From contig OU452199.1 of assembly GCA_911728435.2 (NCBI GenBank), positions 1,736,001-1,800,000 of the forward strand: a stretch of 64,000 bases of DNA. The letters are read 5' to 3'. Shown piece by piece: positions 46,510 through 58,191 of this stretch. Under the pieces are notes generated by a model. The model was not told the origin of the DNA. It saw only the letters and a program-made list of their open reading frames with translations, and did no database searches. This stretch comes from Apoderus coryli (Eukaryota; Arthropoda; Insecta; Coleoptera; Attelabidae). The position numbers and the translations under genes are program-made. The number at the start of each line of letters is the position of its first letter. Position 1 is the first letter of the stretch.

Positions 46510-49420
46510 AAACGGGCCATGCATCGAATAACCCTTTTTTGAGCAAGGAATATCTCACTCATTCTTGCGCTAGAACCCCAAAAGCCAATACCATATCTGA
46601 GTCTGCTCTCCACCAGAGCATAGTACAAGCCCAACAACTGGGCCATCTCCAACACCGACCTGAGACTCCTCAAAAGAAAACAGATTTTATTGATCTTTGA
46701 CAGAAGAATGTCACAATGTTGATGCCACGTAAGTGTTTCATCAACTGTGAGTCCAAGAAAAGTTATTGTTTTTACTCTCTCCAGAAGAACCCCATCCGTG
46801 CAAATAGAAAAGTCCCACTTCGATGCGTGCGAAAATGCATATAACAAGTTTTGTCCCGGTTTAAGTGCAGAGAACTCCTCCGAAACCAATCGGTCAAACA
46901 ACTGTACACACTCTGAGACTTGCCTTCCAAAAGCTCAAGACAGTCACTCCTCACAGATACTAATGCCGTAGTGTCATCAGCATATTCGAACAATGAGGCT
47001 TCCGGCAAGAATTGCGGCAAATCGTTCGTATACAATACAAATAACAGGGGACCCAACACCGATCCCTGCGGCACCCCAAGAGAAATTTCCTGACTAGAGG
47101 ATTTAAAGTTCCGCAGAAAACTTATTCCATTATGATGGAATAGCTCAACAAACTGTTCCCTGCCCGCCAGATAACTCCCATAATGACCGAGTCTCTCCCA
47201 AAGCAAATCGCGTCGTACACAATCAAAAGCACGAGACAGGTCGCAGAATATTCCTACCGGACTACCACCTTCATCGAGGATATCAAAAAGCTCTGAGAAA
47301 AAGGACTACAAAGCCGTAATAGTAGACCGATCAGGTCGAAAACCATGCTGTTCCCCGCAAAGTACATTCGAGCATACAGTATTCAATTACTTTTGAAAAG
47401 CTACTAGCCAGTGCTATCGGACGATAGTTCTATATTTTAGTTTGATCGTGCTTCTTATGCACAGGAATTATCTTTGATATCTTCAGTTGGCTCGGAAACA
47501 CCCCTTCGACGAAGGAAGCATTTATAATATGGGCTAAAGGAATGGCCAGAGCTTCAAAACAAGCCTTTATGAATTTACAAGGCACTTCATCAGGCCCCGA
47601 TGACATTTTGCTTTTCAATTTGTTTCTGGAAATTGTAATTATCTCACCCTGGTCTATCTCTAGCAAGAACAAACTATTTACAACACTTGATTTAGTAGAG
47701 CTAGGCAGTTTACCAGTATTTTTTATATTACTCACTATACTAGCTGGAGTATTTATAAAATAGTTATTAAATAGGATCTGTAACCCGAAAGTTATTCTCC
47801 AATGTGCTTTCTCTTGGGAAATATCCTATTAAAATACCGAAGAAATGTATCATAAAAACATGCAAACTTGGCATTGACATCATCTGCAGCAAAAACGCCA
47901 TGCCAAGGTTCACCCAAAAGTAAAACTCGATATGCCTCAAGGGAAGCCTCACTAAAACATCTGATTTCTTTGTACCCGCAAGTACCCTCTCGTATATTAT
48001 TGTAGGTAATTTGTATCAAGGATTTATCCAAGGAGGCTAACAATAATATAAAGGATTCTTCATTTGTGACAGGCCGATGTTGTTTGTTTATTATTCACTC
48101 ACTGATACCAAATCACCATGACAAGTTACGCGATTGATCAGGACGTCTAAATGATAAAACTTAAATCATCAAAATGGGTGGAATGTCATGTCAGCTCTTT
48201 ATCCGCAAAAAGATTTGCCAAATCAAACAATATTACAACATCACAAGCCCAAACCATGGTTCAATACTAATCGCAAGGCAGTTGTGAAAAACTCTACTTC
48301 TCGGGAGGCCCACGAGGAAATATCCAAATCCAGGTCCGAACATTTATTGGCCAAACCACATGCCCTATGAATAAAACTACCCCCTGATGCATTTTTAGTC
48401 CGGTAGAATGCCTCGTGAAACACATGCGTCGCCCTAACAGCTTTGGGAGGAGCATGGAGACCAATCTGTGAGAGCAAGATCGATGACCGAATGATATTAT
48501 TAATAATTTTGTATAAATGGTAAGATCTCTCAATGATAAGTCTGATATTTCACGTCCTCAAGGTCCTTCTCCATATTGTCCACACTCAGGAGCTGCGAAA
48601 GATTTGAACATCATCACGCAGCTGTACTGGCATCAAACTGATTCAGGCGAGTCAGAATCAGACGAATCCGAGTCAGACGAGTGAGAATTCTTAGTAGATA
48701 TAGGGTGCGACCCCTCGTTACAAAGGATTTCTCATGCTTAATCCATTAGTATAAAGGAAATCTTACATTTATCGGCAAGTAACGGAATAAAAAACGAAAA
48801 ATGCAACTTTTTAATAAGACCTCGTAGATATGGGGTGCGACCCCTCGTTACACAGGATTTCTTACCCTCAAAACATTGGTATAAAGAAGAGTTGCATTTT
48901 TTGATTTTTTTTCCGCTTCTGAAAGATAAATGTAAGGTTTTCCTTATTCCAATGGATTCAGGATGAGAAATCCTTTATAACGACGGGTCGCACCCTATAT
49001 CTACGAGGATTTATTAAAAAGTTCAGACGAGTCAAGAGTCAGTCAGAGGTATCCGAGTCAGACGAGTCAGAGTCCTCGTAGATATGGGGTGTGACCCCTC
49101 GTTACATAGGATTTCTCATCCTGAATCCAGTAGTGTAAAGAAAACCTTACATTTATCGGTTAGGACGGACTGGGTCGGCCTAGGATAGGCTAGGATGGGC
49201 TTTGTCGGGCTTGGAAAGGCTAAGATGGGCTAGGTCGGGCTAGGGTGGGCTGGATCGGGCTAGGGTGGGTCGGGCTGTCCAATACAACAGGGTTGAGTGA
49301 TCCGATAAGTGATTATCCACCACAGCACAGTCCTTGGAATCTGGGAGATTGGAGAAAATATAATCCAAAGTGGTCGCACTGTGGAAAGTGGTCCTCATGG
49401 GACATTTAACCTTAGAATGC
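46510..49420 (-). pseudogene. Jockey/CR1-type non-LTR retrotransposon, decayed and interrupted
   Basis: Minus strand order: endonuclease end (about 49418-49280, LDYIFSNLPDSKD, NHLSDHSTLL), insertion 48590-49275, linker (48533-47767), RT start (47735-47430, SGPDEVPCKFIK, FPSQLKISKIIPVHKK), RT core (47206-46772, GVPQGSVLGPLLFVLYTNDL, FEYADDTTALVS) and thumb (46901-46510, ERVKTITFLGLTVDE, LYYALVESRLRYGIGFWG, AQKRVIRCMA). Several stops and frame changes, e.g. between 47206 and 47430 and near 46780. The 3' end is lost at the junction with the inverted repeat arm at 46507. Confidence 0.88.
48590..49275. repeat. Complex tandem repeats inserted in the retroelement
   Basis: Three kinds: gagtcagacgagtc-type repeats (about 48640-48682 and 49022-49070); a block tagatatggggtgcgacccc with ggatttctcat, present at about 48696, 48834, 49079 and inverted at about 48960-49008; and a G-rich minisatellite of gggctagg-type units at about 49165-49275. 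No coding frame. Confidence 0.85.
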
Positions 49421-49554
49421 AGTCCGCGTTGATTTTCTTGTTTTTTTAATTTTATTATTTTAATAGTAGTTATGAAATTAACCACTTTGAGAAAAAAGTG
49501 TATTAGTGTTTTTTGCACAATTGGTGTAATAAATCACGGTTTTGAAAATATTTT

Positions 49555-49736
49555 CATAAAATTAATATAAACAAAAAAATCAAAATCATTAAAAATGTTA
49601 TTTTTGATATGCCCTGTATAGTAATCGTAAATGTGGCATTTGAAATTGTAGTTTCGACACAAGCAGACGTTTTTATAAATAATGACTTTTTCTTCTAAAT
49701 CGACAAATAAAAAAGTTGTTCCTCTTCCAAACTCTA
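49555..49736. repeat. Inverted repeat arm flanking a retroelement (right)
   Basis: Partner of 46309-46507. A direct copy of 45467-45560 follows at about 49806-49890. Confidence 0.8.
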
Positions 49737-51240
49737 TCCTATAAATGACTAACAGTTTAATTTTATTTAAATAAATTCTGTTTGTTTTATCTTTTCAATA
49801 TTCTTGCAGAATTTATTGTTTTGATAGTGAAATTTGAATTTCTAGCATCAGTTTTATTTTTGGTTTCGATAAAAATGTAATTTTACCATACAAAAGTTTA
49901 TTTTACAGCTTAAATTGGCAGTAACAACGGTTAAACTATCACTTTAAAATTTATTTTGTCTGTTTTATGAAATGCTTCTAAACAAACTGTATCAAATGAA
50001 AGTTAATTTCCTATTTTAAATTATAGATAATTATAATTAACAATATGCACAAGTTAGAAAACTATGAAGCAATTTATAACAGACAAATTCCATCAAACTA
50101 TTTATTCATTATTCTTATGTAAAATAAAACAAATTTTATTTTAAGTAAATAAATATATTTAAATAAAATAATTAAATAAAAAAAAGAAGTAAAATCTTCA
50201 CTATTAGCTGTGATCTACAATATGAGTATATAAATATCTTATTAATTATTATTAATTAGTTGATACCTATGATATCTATTTAAGATAAAAAGGAAATGTG
50301 TTAAAAAATCTATTTTAGGCCGAATTTTTGGTTACAAAATAATATTATGATTGAAAACTATGCGTATAAGCTGCACTCCAACAATCATCAGCTATTACGT
50401 GCTTGCAATAATAATCCATTATTGTAAAAAAAATTTAAATTAACGATTGGAGAGATAATTTAGATACATCTTTTTACGTTAAAAATATTATTTTAATCCC
50501 ACCAGTGGCGTGCATACGGACACATCTTCGCACAATTTTAATGAAAAATAGGGCACGCCACTGATTATTTTAGAAGCAAAAATTATCTCCAGAATCCTTG
50601 TTCAATTTACAACAAAAAAAGGCTCTTTATTTTTTTTTCGTTTGACACACCGTTTGCTAGTAAAAAATTAAAATATCTACAGATTCGTGTTAAGCTAAAT
50701 CGGTTCTTCATCAAATTTTTATAAATAAAAATAGTTTTAAACACATTTAACGCATTATTTTTGTAAAAATAAAATATTCTTTCAGCAATCAAAAAAAAAA
50801 CCAAACATATTGTGCAAATCGCAATTATACAGTGATTACCAAAAGCTTCGTTCCCTTTAGGTAATAATGTACGTACCTAATTTAAAGTGTGAAGCGATGC
50901 CTATAAATTGGGTTGAGCGACATCCTCGCAATGTGGATACACGATTTTGTATTTTATTAGTATTTATACCTACACTTCTGGCGATCGCTGTATGGGAAAC
51001 AAAAATCATTGTAATACCTATTAGTGCAATTATTAAACATATTCTATGTAAATGCTAGTGCAAAATGAACACGTTAATAGTTAATTTAGTCGAGATTATT
51101 AGATATTTATTTATTGTCTGGTACATATAACCACATTACATAATTTTAAAAAAATACTTTTTAGATGACTGAGTAAATTTAAAACACAAATCTAATATTT
51201 GTCAATGATTTAATTAATTTTGTATTGTGTTTTTTTATTT
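49737..51240. other. Mostly unassigned; possible exon 50882-51000
   Basis: At about 50500-50600 a cgccactgat/caccagtggcg pair matches the inner arms of the 23766-25316 element. On the + strand 50867-51058 is open and reads MPINWVERHPRNVDTR followed by a hydrophobic segment LLVFIPTLLAIAVW. It may be an exon of an unrecognised membrane protein that continues at 51452, with a donor such as GCT|gtatgg. Weak. Confidence 0.3.
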
Positions 51241-51451
51241 TGTGTTTGCAGTTATACAGGGTGAACTATCACTCAGTACAAAAATTTTAACCACGTGCTC
51301 AGAGAAGCATGAAAAACTACGAGTATAAAAAATTTGTTTCGGTATTTTTATTCGATGTTTACAAAATGGGGCAAATCCACGTTTTTCCCCGGTAAATCGG
51401 CGCCTATGACAATAATTTTTTAATATGACCTCCAACATATAACAACTGTAG

Positions 51452-51711
51452 GGTTAATATTCGCGGCGTTGCCAATTGTAGTTTGGAAACTGCTAAAAGG
51501 ATATTTTCGCATATTGAACAACTACACTAATAACAAAAGCCGCAAACACACTAAAAGGTCCGATTATTTTATTCACATGGATTATTTTTACGACTTCTCG
51601 CGAAAAAAACAAATGTTCGAAGAGGCCACCGTTAACTTCACTTTATTTCCGCACTTAATCACTGAATTTCATCATCACCAATCTCCGTTTCATAGACAAG
51701 TCTTCATGTAG
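51452..51711 (+). CDS. Putative terminal exon of an unrecognised membrane protein
   Basis: After an acceptor-like ctgtag the frame reads LIFAALPIVVWKLLKGYF (hydrophobic), NNYTNNKSRKHTKRSDYF, then YFYDFSRKKQMFEEATVNF, and ends TEFHHHQSPFHRQVFM with a stop at 51709-51711. I do not recognise the family. The last 56 codons are repeated in inverted orientation at 53660-53490 with identical nucleotides, while the flanking 3' sequence of the two arms differs at many sites. Higher identity inside the frame than outside favours a real coding exon, or local gene conversion. Confidence 0.4.
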
Positions 51712-52131
51712 ATCTAAAACTATTATTATTTTACATAAATCGTTCATGTTTTACAACAGAAACTTCTCACTCATCACAATAATATTATGTATGCCTACAA
51801 CCTATACCGTAAATTGTTGTGCTTCAAATTCATTCTTAAAGTTACGCTAATTTCGTTCACTTTCATCACAAAATTTAAACAAACAAATCATAGATAAGTG
51901 TTTATTAAAACAAATAAAAAATACGGTTAATAATCTTACGGTATAAACCTGCATTATAATATGATAAATATTTTGGGAATTTGTTTTTGCAAAGCAGCAA
52001 TTTTATTATTAATGAAATCTTAAATATTTACTGTTAATAGCAAAAAATAACTACTAACAACAAACTTGTGCATAAGTTAAAGTTATATTGACATACAAAA
52101 AATATTTGACAGTTCACAATTTCCTGAAGAC

Positions 52132-52827
52132 TAGGGATGGGAACGATATATCGATATATTAAAAATATCGATATATTTTTTAATATATCGATATATGTTA
52201 ATCGATATATTTCTTTCGATATATCGAAACAAATATCGATATATACAACACGATATATCTGCTACAGCTGCTTTCTTTCGCTAGTTTTTTTGGTCCGGAT
52301 TTATTAGTCAGGATTTGTTGGATTTCTGAAGGCTCGATAAGTTTACCTAAAAGAGGCAAGGGGATTACGTATCCGGATCGTGATGGGCGCTAAAGTGTGG
52401 ATGAATCAGAAAATGCGTCTTTAGCGAAAGAACATGTGAATCCAAACGCGTTTGGATCCTGAAATCAGTAGCGAAAGAAAGTAGCTTACATACACAGGTT
52501 TAAAACTAAAAGGTCCTTGTTGTGTTGCCGTAGCAGTCGACGCACACAACAAAAAATCGAAATCGTCTAACTGGAAATAGATTATCAAAATTATTATTTC
52601 TAAGTTCTGTTCTGTTCATAACCTGATGTAATTATTTCTAAAGAATATTCTTACGTTTGTTTGGAATGCATATGTATTTTCAGGCAAATAAATACAATCC
52701 ACTCTAAAATAAAAATATAGCAAATATATCGATATATATAAAATATCGATATTTTTCATTCGATATATAGTTTCGATATATCTTTTGATTCAATATATCG
52801 ATATATTTATTTATTTTGCCATCCCTA
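52132..52827. mobile_element. Non-autonomous hAT element with 8-bp TSD
   Basis: Ends tagggatggga and tgccatcccta, flanked by the exact 8-bp direct repeat ctgaagac (52124-52131 and 52828-52835), the target duplication size of hAT elements. Both subterminal regions are full of cgatatat motifs, alternately oriented, as in hAT subterminal transposase-binding repeats. 696 bp, no transposase. Confidence 0.93.
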
Positions 52828-52835
52828 CTGAAGAC

Positions 52836-53092
52836 TAAAACATTAGTCGAATTCACGCCAATTAGCTAATGACAATGTTGAGTTTCACGTTCCTTTTACA
52901 AAAAAAATTCAAGTGAGATGAGCCGTAGGTGATCATGTCACATCATTAGCTAACATACACATGTTAGCTGTGATGTCATGATGGTCTTTTGCGTGACGTC
53001 ATCATAGTGAAACCGCCAATAACCGGGGTCGCGTGAATGCAAAAAGTTAAACCGGTTATAATCGAATTCGACTTATGTTTTAGTTTTTAGGA
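52836..53092. mobile_element. MITE with actaaaacat ends
   Basis: Begins at about 52834 with actaaaacattagtcgaatt and ends at about 53090 with aattcgacttatgttttagt, imperfect inverted ends of ~22 bp. Inside is a hairpin-rich segment (catcattagctaaca, tgttagctgtgatg). Adjoins the hAT element. Confidence 0.7.
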
Positions 53093-53661
53093 AATTGTGA
53101 ACTGTCAAATATCTTTTGTATATCAATGTAATTTATAAGCACAAGTTAATTGTTGATATTTTTTGCTAAGTAAAGATTTAACATTTCGTTAATAATAAAA
53201 TTGCTGCTTTGCAAAAACAAATTCCCAAAATAGTTATCAGATTATAATGCTTTATACTATAAGATTATTAACCGTATTTTTAATTTGTTTCAATAAACAC
53301 CTATCTATGATTTGTTTATTTAAATTTTGTGATGAAAGTGATCGGCCGAATTAGCGTAACTTTAAGAATCAATTTGAAGCACAACAATTTACGGTATAGG
53401 TTGTAGGCCTACATATTATTATTGTGATGAGTGAGAAGTTCCTGTTGTAAAACATGAACGATTTATGTAAAATAATAATAATTTTAGATCTACATGAAGA
53501 CTTGTCTATGAAACGGAGATTGGTGATGATGAAATTCAGTGATTAAGTGCGGAAATAAAGTGAAGTTAACGGTGGCCTCTTCGAACATTTGTTTTTTTCG
53601 CGAGAAGTCGTAAAAATAATCCATGTGAATAAAATAATCGGACCTTTTAGTGTGTTTGCGG

Positions 53662-54231
53662 AGGGGATCCACCTTGTCGTGGTCGTCGCGCTGAGTACCT
53701 GACATTAAACAAGAAGAGTGAACGAGGAAAACCAAGCGGTCCCCAAGAAGTTCAAAAATCATTCTCTGGCATGTTAGACATATCCGAAAGGCAGGTGCAT
53801 AATATTTAATATTTCGCATAATTGCAAGTCAAAATCATCTACATTTTTTACTTTAAATGCTCGGTAAATCGATACACTTGGCAACATGTCGCTGTATTAT
53901 AACCTTTAAACTAATTTCTAATTTTAACGTCAGTTGGGCAGGCGGTCATAGGCGTCGTAAAAAGGGAGTTTAATATGATTTACAAAAAAATTATTTTCAG
54001 CCTTAATAAAAATGTTGGAAATTTTTTGAAAGGCGATTCTGTTAAATCTTATTTTTCTCTACCTCCAGTTAAAATGTTTGTACTGAGTGATAGTTCACCC
54101 TGTATTATTATTATTATTGACTTTCATTTAAAAGAAAGAAAACGTACTAAAAATAAAATCTAAAATGGTCCAAATTATGTAATAACACAAAATTTCAAAA
54201 ATAAGTGGTCCTCGAATATGAATCACCCTGT
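53662..54231. other. Retroelement leader fragment and fold-back terminus
   Basis: 53662-53810 on the minus strand reads like the 5' leader of a non-LTR element (cgcgacgaccacgacaagg). At 54060-54103 actgagtgatagttcaccctgta is the inverse of 51255-51290, so the whole 51255-54103 interval may be bounded by short inverted ends. Confidence 0.5.
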
Positions 54232-57200
54232 ATTTATTTATTTATTTATTTTATTCACACCTCAAGCCAATCGTGTAATTGGATAGGGTCGTCATTACAA
54301 AGATACTATATTCTAGTTACAACAAATAGATAAAATCTTTCTATAAATACACGAATACATTAAATATTAAAACATACCACTATAACACACAAGAGTATAA
54401 GGTAACAATCACATATACATTAACAGCTCAAGCGCTGAAAAACTCCGTCAAACTGTAGAAACACTTGTCAACTAAATACTTTTTAAGTTTCGTTTTGAAT
54501 ATATTTTCCGTTTTGGACAGTTTTATATTATATTTTATTAAAAATATAAGAACCTGCACATATTGGAGACTTCTTGTACATCGTTAGGTTATATTTGTCA
54601 ATATAAATCTTATCTCTATTCCGCGTCGAGTAACTATGAGTAGCCCGCCTCAATCCAGATTGCATTTTAAAAACATGCATTGCTATGTTCAATATATAAA
54701 CACACGGTAGAGTCAATATCTTTTGATTTTTAAAGGTTTCCCTACACGATTCGAGATATTTCAGATTAAATATTTTTCGGATAATTCTCTTTTGAAGAAT
54801 AAATATTCGATTAACATCCACACTCTGTCCCCACACAACAATACCGTAACATAATCTAGAATATGCAAGTGCATAATAAACACTCAAGAGAGCCCTTGTG
54901 GTTAAGGAATTTTTCAATATAGACACAGCAAAGAACGTGCGAGCAAGCTCCGAACACAGCTGATCAATATGATGAGACCAACTTAGGTGCTCATCCAACA
55001 CAATACCTAAGAATTTAGTTTTTTCAGAATATTTTATGGGATATGAATTTAAATGTAAATTTAAGTCGAATTTAACATCTCTCATTTTAGTTCTAAACAT
55101 AACACAAGCTGTTTTTTCTGGGTTAATAATCAATTTATTTTTGTAACACCATTGACTAAAATCATGTAGTATATTATTAGTTTTGCATTCCAGCTCCCGC
55201 ACATCCAATGCCGATATTACCATTGAGGTATCGTCTGCAAACATGCATATTTTTTCAGTTTTTATTTCAGACGACAAATCATTTACATAGAGCAAGAATA
55301 TCAATGGCCCCAGAACGCTCCCCTGCGGGGTTCCTATATCGACATTGTACCTTTTAGAGAAAGAGTTTCCAACCTTCACAATCAAATGTCTATTACTCAG
55401 GTAAGAAATAAACCAGTCGTTTATTTTTCCCCTTATACCAAGGTTTGATAACTTTCGACCAACAAAGGAAATATCTATGGTATCAAAGGCACTTGTGAGG
55501 TCAAAGAAAATTCCCAGCAAGTAAAGACTAGCATCTAAGCAATTATAAACATACTGCACAAAGTCCACAACTGCGGTCTCTGTAGAATGACGTGCTCTAA
55601 ACCCATGTTGATCATTCGAAAATAGATTATTTTTATTCAGGAACCCTCTGACACGGTCAGACACAGCCTTTTCAATAATTTTGGAAAGTATGCTCAACAA
55701 TGATATTGGCCTATAGTTGTTTATGTCATGTATATCACTCTTTTTGTATATAGGTATAATCAAAGAAGTCTTAAGTCTAGAGGGAAAGATACCAGTGGCA
55801 ATAGACTTATTTATTATAAGGACCAAATTCCTTGAAAATTCATCAGAACAAGATTTAACAATTCTAACTGACAACTCGTCTATACCCACTGACCTTTTAT
55901 TTGGTAAATTTGTAATAATTGTCTTAATTTCATCAAAAGTTACTGGAAAGAAGTACAAGCTTTTATTGGTGCTGGGACAAACAGTGCAATCATCGGAGAG
56001 AACCTGAAAGTGTGATTTAACCTTCTCGTGTATGTTTGTCGAGAAATGATGACCAAACACCGAAGTTAACTCGTTAGGATCTGATACTTTTACACCGTCC
56101 ACATTAAGAGTTATATTCTGTTTTTTCCTTGTTCTATTTAAATTTTCATTCACAAGAGACCATATAGCCTTCGTGTCGGTAGCTCTTACCATGTTATTTT
56201 GAATACGTTCACGTTTTATGTCATTATTATACTGTTTTTTCTGAATTTTGTAATGCTCTTTTATTACTGTATCATTAGACATCTTGCTTATATTATGAAG
56301 CTCCACCAAATTTTCCCGCTGTCGTATAAGATTCTCAGAAAATCTAATTTTTTTTATTTTGTTTTTATTAGTGCTAAAACTACGCGTAACTCTAGGGAAA
56401 GATATCTCAAAAATATTGTATACATTTTGCCAAAAAAATTCAAAATAATTGTCAATATTAGCTTCCTCATAATTCTCCAAGAGCTCATACATATTTTGGA
56501 AACGATTCTTAAATTCCCTTATTGTATTATCGTTTATAATTCGTCGCTCGACCGTCTCACGGCAGTCCCGATCATGACTATGGTTGGTTTCATCTGCCCT
56601 CTTAAGACATTCGATAGTCTGTGCAGTATGATCAGACAGCGCCGGATCATGTACTACACAGTTGATACTTAGATCATTAGTTATGACATAATCGATTGCG
56701 CTTTCAACCATTAGACCATTCAAATTAGCAATTCTAGTCGGCTCTTTTATAAGTGATTTTAACTGAAAGCTGTCTATTAAGTCACGCAGTATGTTACTCT
56801 CTAAAGAAACCCTTAATCCATCTACATTTAAGTCACCGCAAACATAAGTAAATTTAAAGCCCTTCGCTGAAAACTCAAAGATGTCCGAAAGAACACCTAT
56901 GAAATCCACAAAGTCAGCAGTAGGCGGTCTGTATATAGCTACAATACAACAGTCCCCATATGAGACAGCGGAACACTCAATCGTTCTCTCCAACGATAAA
57001 CCGTTAATATAAACAACCGGTCTACAGTCACTCGCAATGTCATCCCTAACAAAAATTGCACTCCCACCGTGCGTATTTATTTTTTGTCTTGAAAAATATG
57101 AAACCAATTTATAATTTCTAAGTTGTAACATTTCAATATTATTACCAGCAATCCAGTGCTCCGTCATGCAAAAGACATCAGGACCATGCTCACTCAAAAA

Positions 57201-57430
57201 CATTTCTACATTTAGCAATTTATTCGTCAAGCACTGTATGTTGATGTGAGTCATCTTAAAGCAAGGACAATTTAACGTGGGGTTACCAGAGTGCGAGCGA
57301 AAGTCAAGCGGATGGTCATTGTACAATATATCACTAACACTAATACATTGATCGGTTTCCATTACTACACAGTGTATAATTAAAATAGCAGAAAGATCAA
57401 AATTGGTCACTGGCTGTTTGGCTATATTTA
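54232..57430 (-). mobile_element. Non-LTR retrotransposon with intact APE-RT ORF
   Basis: A 3' tail of aata/taaa repeats (54232-54252) and an aataaa signal lie downstream of an uninterrupted 960-codon ORF. It is inserted directly after a caccctgta MITE end. The 5' boundary is uncertain, close to 57430; no separate ORF1 is visible. Target duplication not found by eye. Confidence 0.85.
54528..57410 (-). CDS. APE-endonuclease / reverse transcriptase polyprotein (Jockey/CR1-like)
   Basis: 960 codons without a stop or frameshift. AP-endonuclease domain about residues 50-270: HINIQCLTNK, CMTEHW, GGSAIFV, VAIYRPP, CGDLNVD, IDYVITND, LSDHTAQ (Asn, Glu, Asp and His catalytic positions). Linker 280-480. 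RT about 500-760: VGIDELSVRIVK, NNYRPISLLSILSKIIEK, QHGFRARHSTETAV, IFFDLTSAFDTID, GTPQGSVLGPLIFLLYVNDL and the catalytic MFADDTS at residue ~722 (55229-55250). Thumb: EKTKFLGIVLDEHLSW, YALAYSRLCYGIVVWG. The C-terminus MYKKSPICAGSYIFNKI is typical of CR1/Daphne-like elements; no RNase H. An intact ORF implies recent activity. First Met chosen by frame; a downstream Met at residue 17 is possible. Confidence 0.94.
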   Translation of the reverse strand: MTNFDLSAILIIHCVVMETDQCISVSDILYNDHPLDFRSHSGNPTLNCPCFKMTHINIQCLTNKLLNVEMFLSEHGPDVFCMTEHWIAGNNIEMLQLRNYKLVSYFSRQKINTHGGSAIFVRDDIASDCRPVVYINGLSLERTIECSAVSYGDCCIVAIYRPPTADFVDFIGVLSDIFEFSAKGFKFTYVCGDLNVDGLRVSLESNILRDLIDSFQLKSLIKEPTRIANLNGLMVESAIDYVITNDLSINCVVHDPALSDHTAQTIECLKRADETNHSHDRDCRETVERRIINDNTIREFKNRFQNMYELLENYEEANIDNYFEFFWQNVYNIFEISFPRVTRSFSTNKNKIKKIRFSENLIRQRENLVELHNISKMSNDTVIKEHYKIQKKQYNNDIKRERIQNNMVRATDTKAIWSLVNENLNRTRKKQNITLNVDGVKVSDPNELTSVFGHHFSTNIHEKVKSHFQVLSDDCTVCPSTNKSLYFFPVTFDEIKTIITNLPNKRSVGIDELSVRIVKSCSDEFSRNLVLIINKSIATGIFPSRLKTSLIIPIYKKSDIHDINNYRPISLLSILSKIIEKAVSDRVRGFLNKNNLFSNDQHGFRARHSTETAVVDFVQYVYNCLDASLYLLGIFFDLTSAFDTIDISFVGRKLSNLGIRGKINDWFISYLSNRHLIVKVGNSFSKRYNVDIGTPQGSVLGPLIFLLYVNDLSSEIKTEKICMFADDTSMVISALDVRELECKTNNILHDFSQWCYKNKLIINPEKTACVMFRTKMRDVKFDLNLHLNSYPIKYSEKTKFLGIVLDEHLSWSHHIDQLCSELARTFFAVSILKNSLTTRALLSVYYALAYSRLCYGIVVWGQSVDVNRIFILQKRIIRKIFNLKYLESCRETFKNQKILTLPCVYILNIAMHVFKMQSGLRRATHSYSTRNRDKIYIDKYNLTMYKKSPICAGSYIFNKI

Positions 57431-58191
57431 TTCTACTTCATCGGCGTAGACAAATTTTATTTCTGTAAAACTGATCAAAATGTCTATTTGGAAATAAAAT
57501 TTATATAACTAACGAATAGAAAAACACAATATCAAAATTGTGCTATTTTTTTAAGTTGTATTGTTGTTTATTAGGTGACTTTTGTTTTTGTAAAAAGTCA
57601 TTTGTCTGTTTATCTTTATAATTAAAATAGTTCTGTGTACATATTTATATAAAGTTACATTTTAGTAAAAGAGGAAGAATCTCCCTAAAACTGTGAAAAA
57701 GAGAATGGGAGTAAATAACTAATTAGAGTAAAATATATATACAGAAAAAAAAAATTAGAGAACATATATTATTATAGAAAATAATAAAATTGAAACGAAA
57801 AATAGGAATTATTTATTTATTTGTTGAATAATTATAACATTGTTTCTTGCCACTTATTTAGTTTAGTATATATTGTTAATAAGATACTTTTCCATATAAT
57901 TTCAGTAATAATTAAAATGTTCAATTGGTTTACGTATGAAAATATGACTAAAGAATAATTTATCACTGCAGATTTGATACTGAATGTTTGCAAGAAACTG
58001 GTAACCATCCAATAATTAGTAACCATCTATCAAAATTTCCATTCATCATAAAGCATTTTGATGTTAAATTGCTCACCTACCTTCAACAAAATGTCTAAAA
58101 GGAAACTGCGATTTGCCATTTGTGCACTGATAAATACGTCACAGCGGTACGTTGTTGATATCTATGTTTGTCTCTACAGGGTGTCTTACGG
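57431..58191. other. No gene recognised
   Basis: AT-rich spacer with a tacagggtgtcttac terminus at about 58175. Small frames have no domain. Confidence 0.5.

Larger units (their letters stand above)
51541..53661. repeat. Large inverted duplication, ~580-bp arms, insertions at centre
   Basis: Left arm 51541-52124 (from cgcaaacacactaaaagg to acagttcacaatttcct) and right arm about 53087-53661 are reverse complements with scattered substitutions and small indels. The arms contain the last 56 codons and the 3' flank of the putative exon. Between them lie two MITEs (52132-52827 and 52836-53092). Beyond 53661 the right side joins ggggatccaccttgtcgtgg, a retroelement-like leader. Confidence 0.92.

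Noticed and set aside
55717..56672. Plus-strand ORFs of 96 and 157 codons
   Set aside because: Antisense shadows of the intact 960-codon minus-strand ORF.
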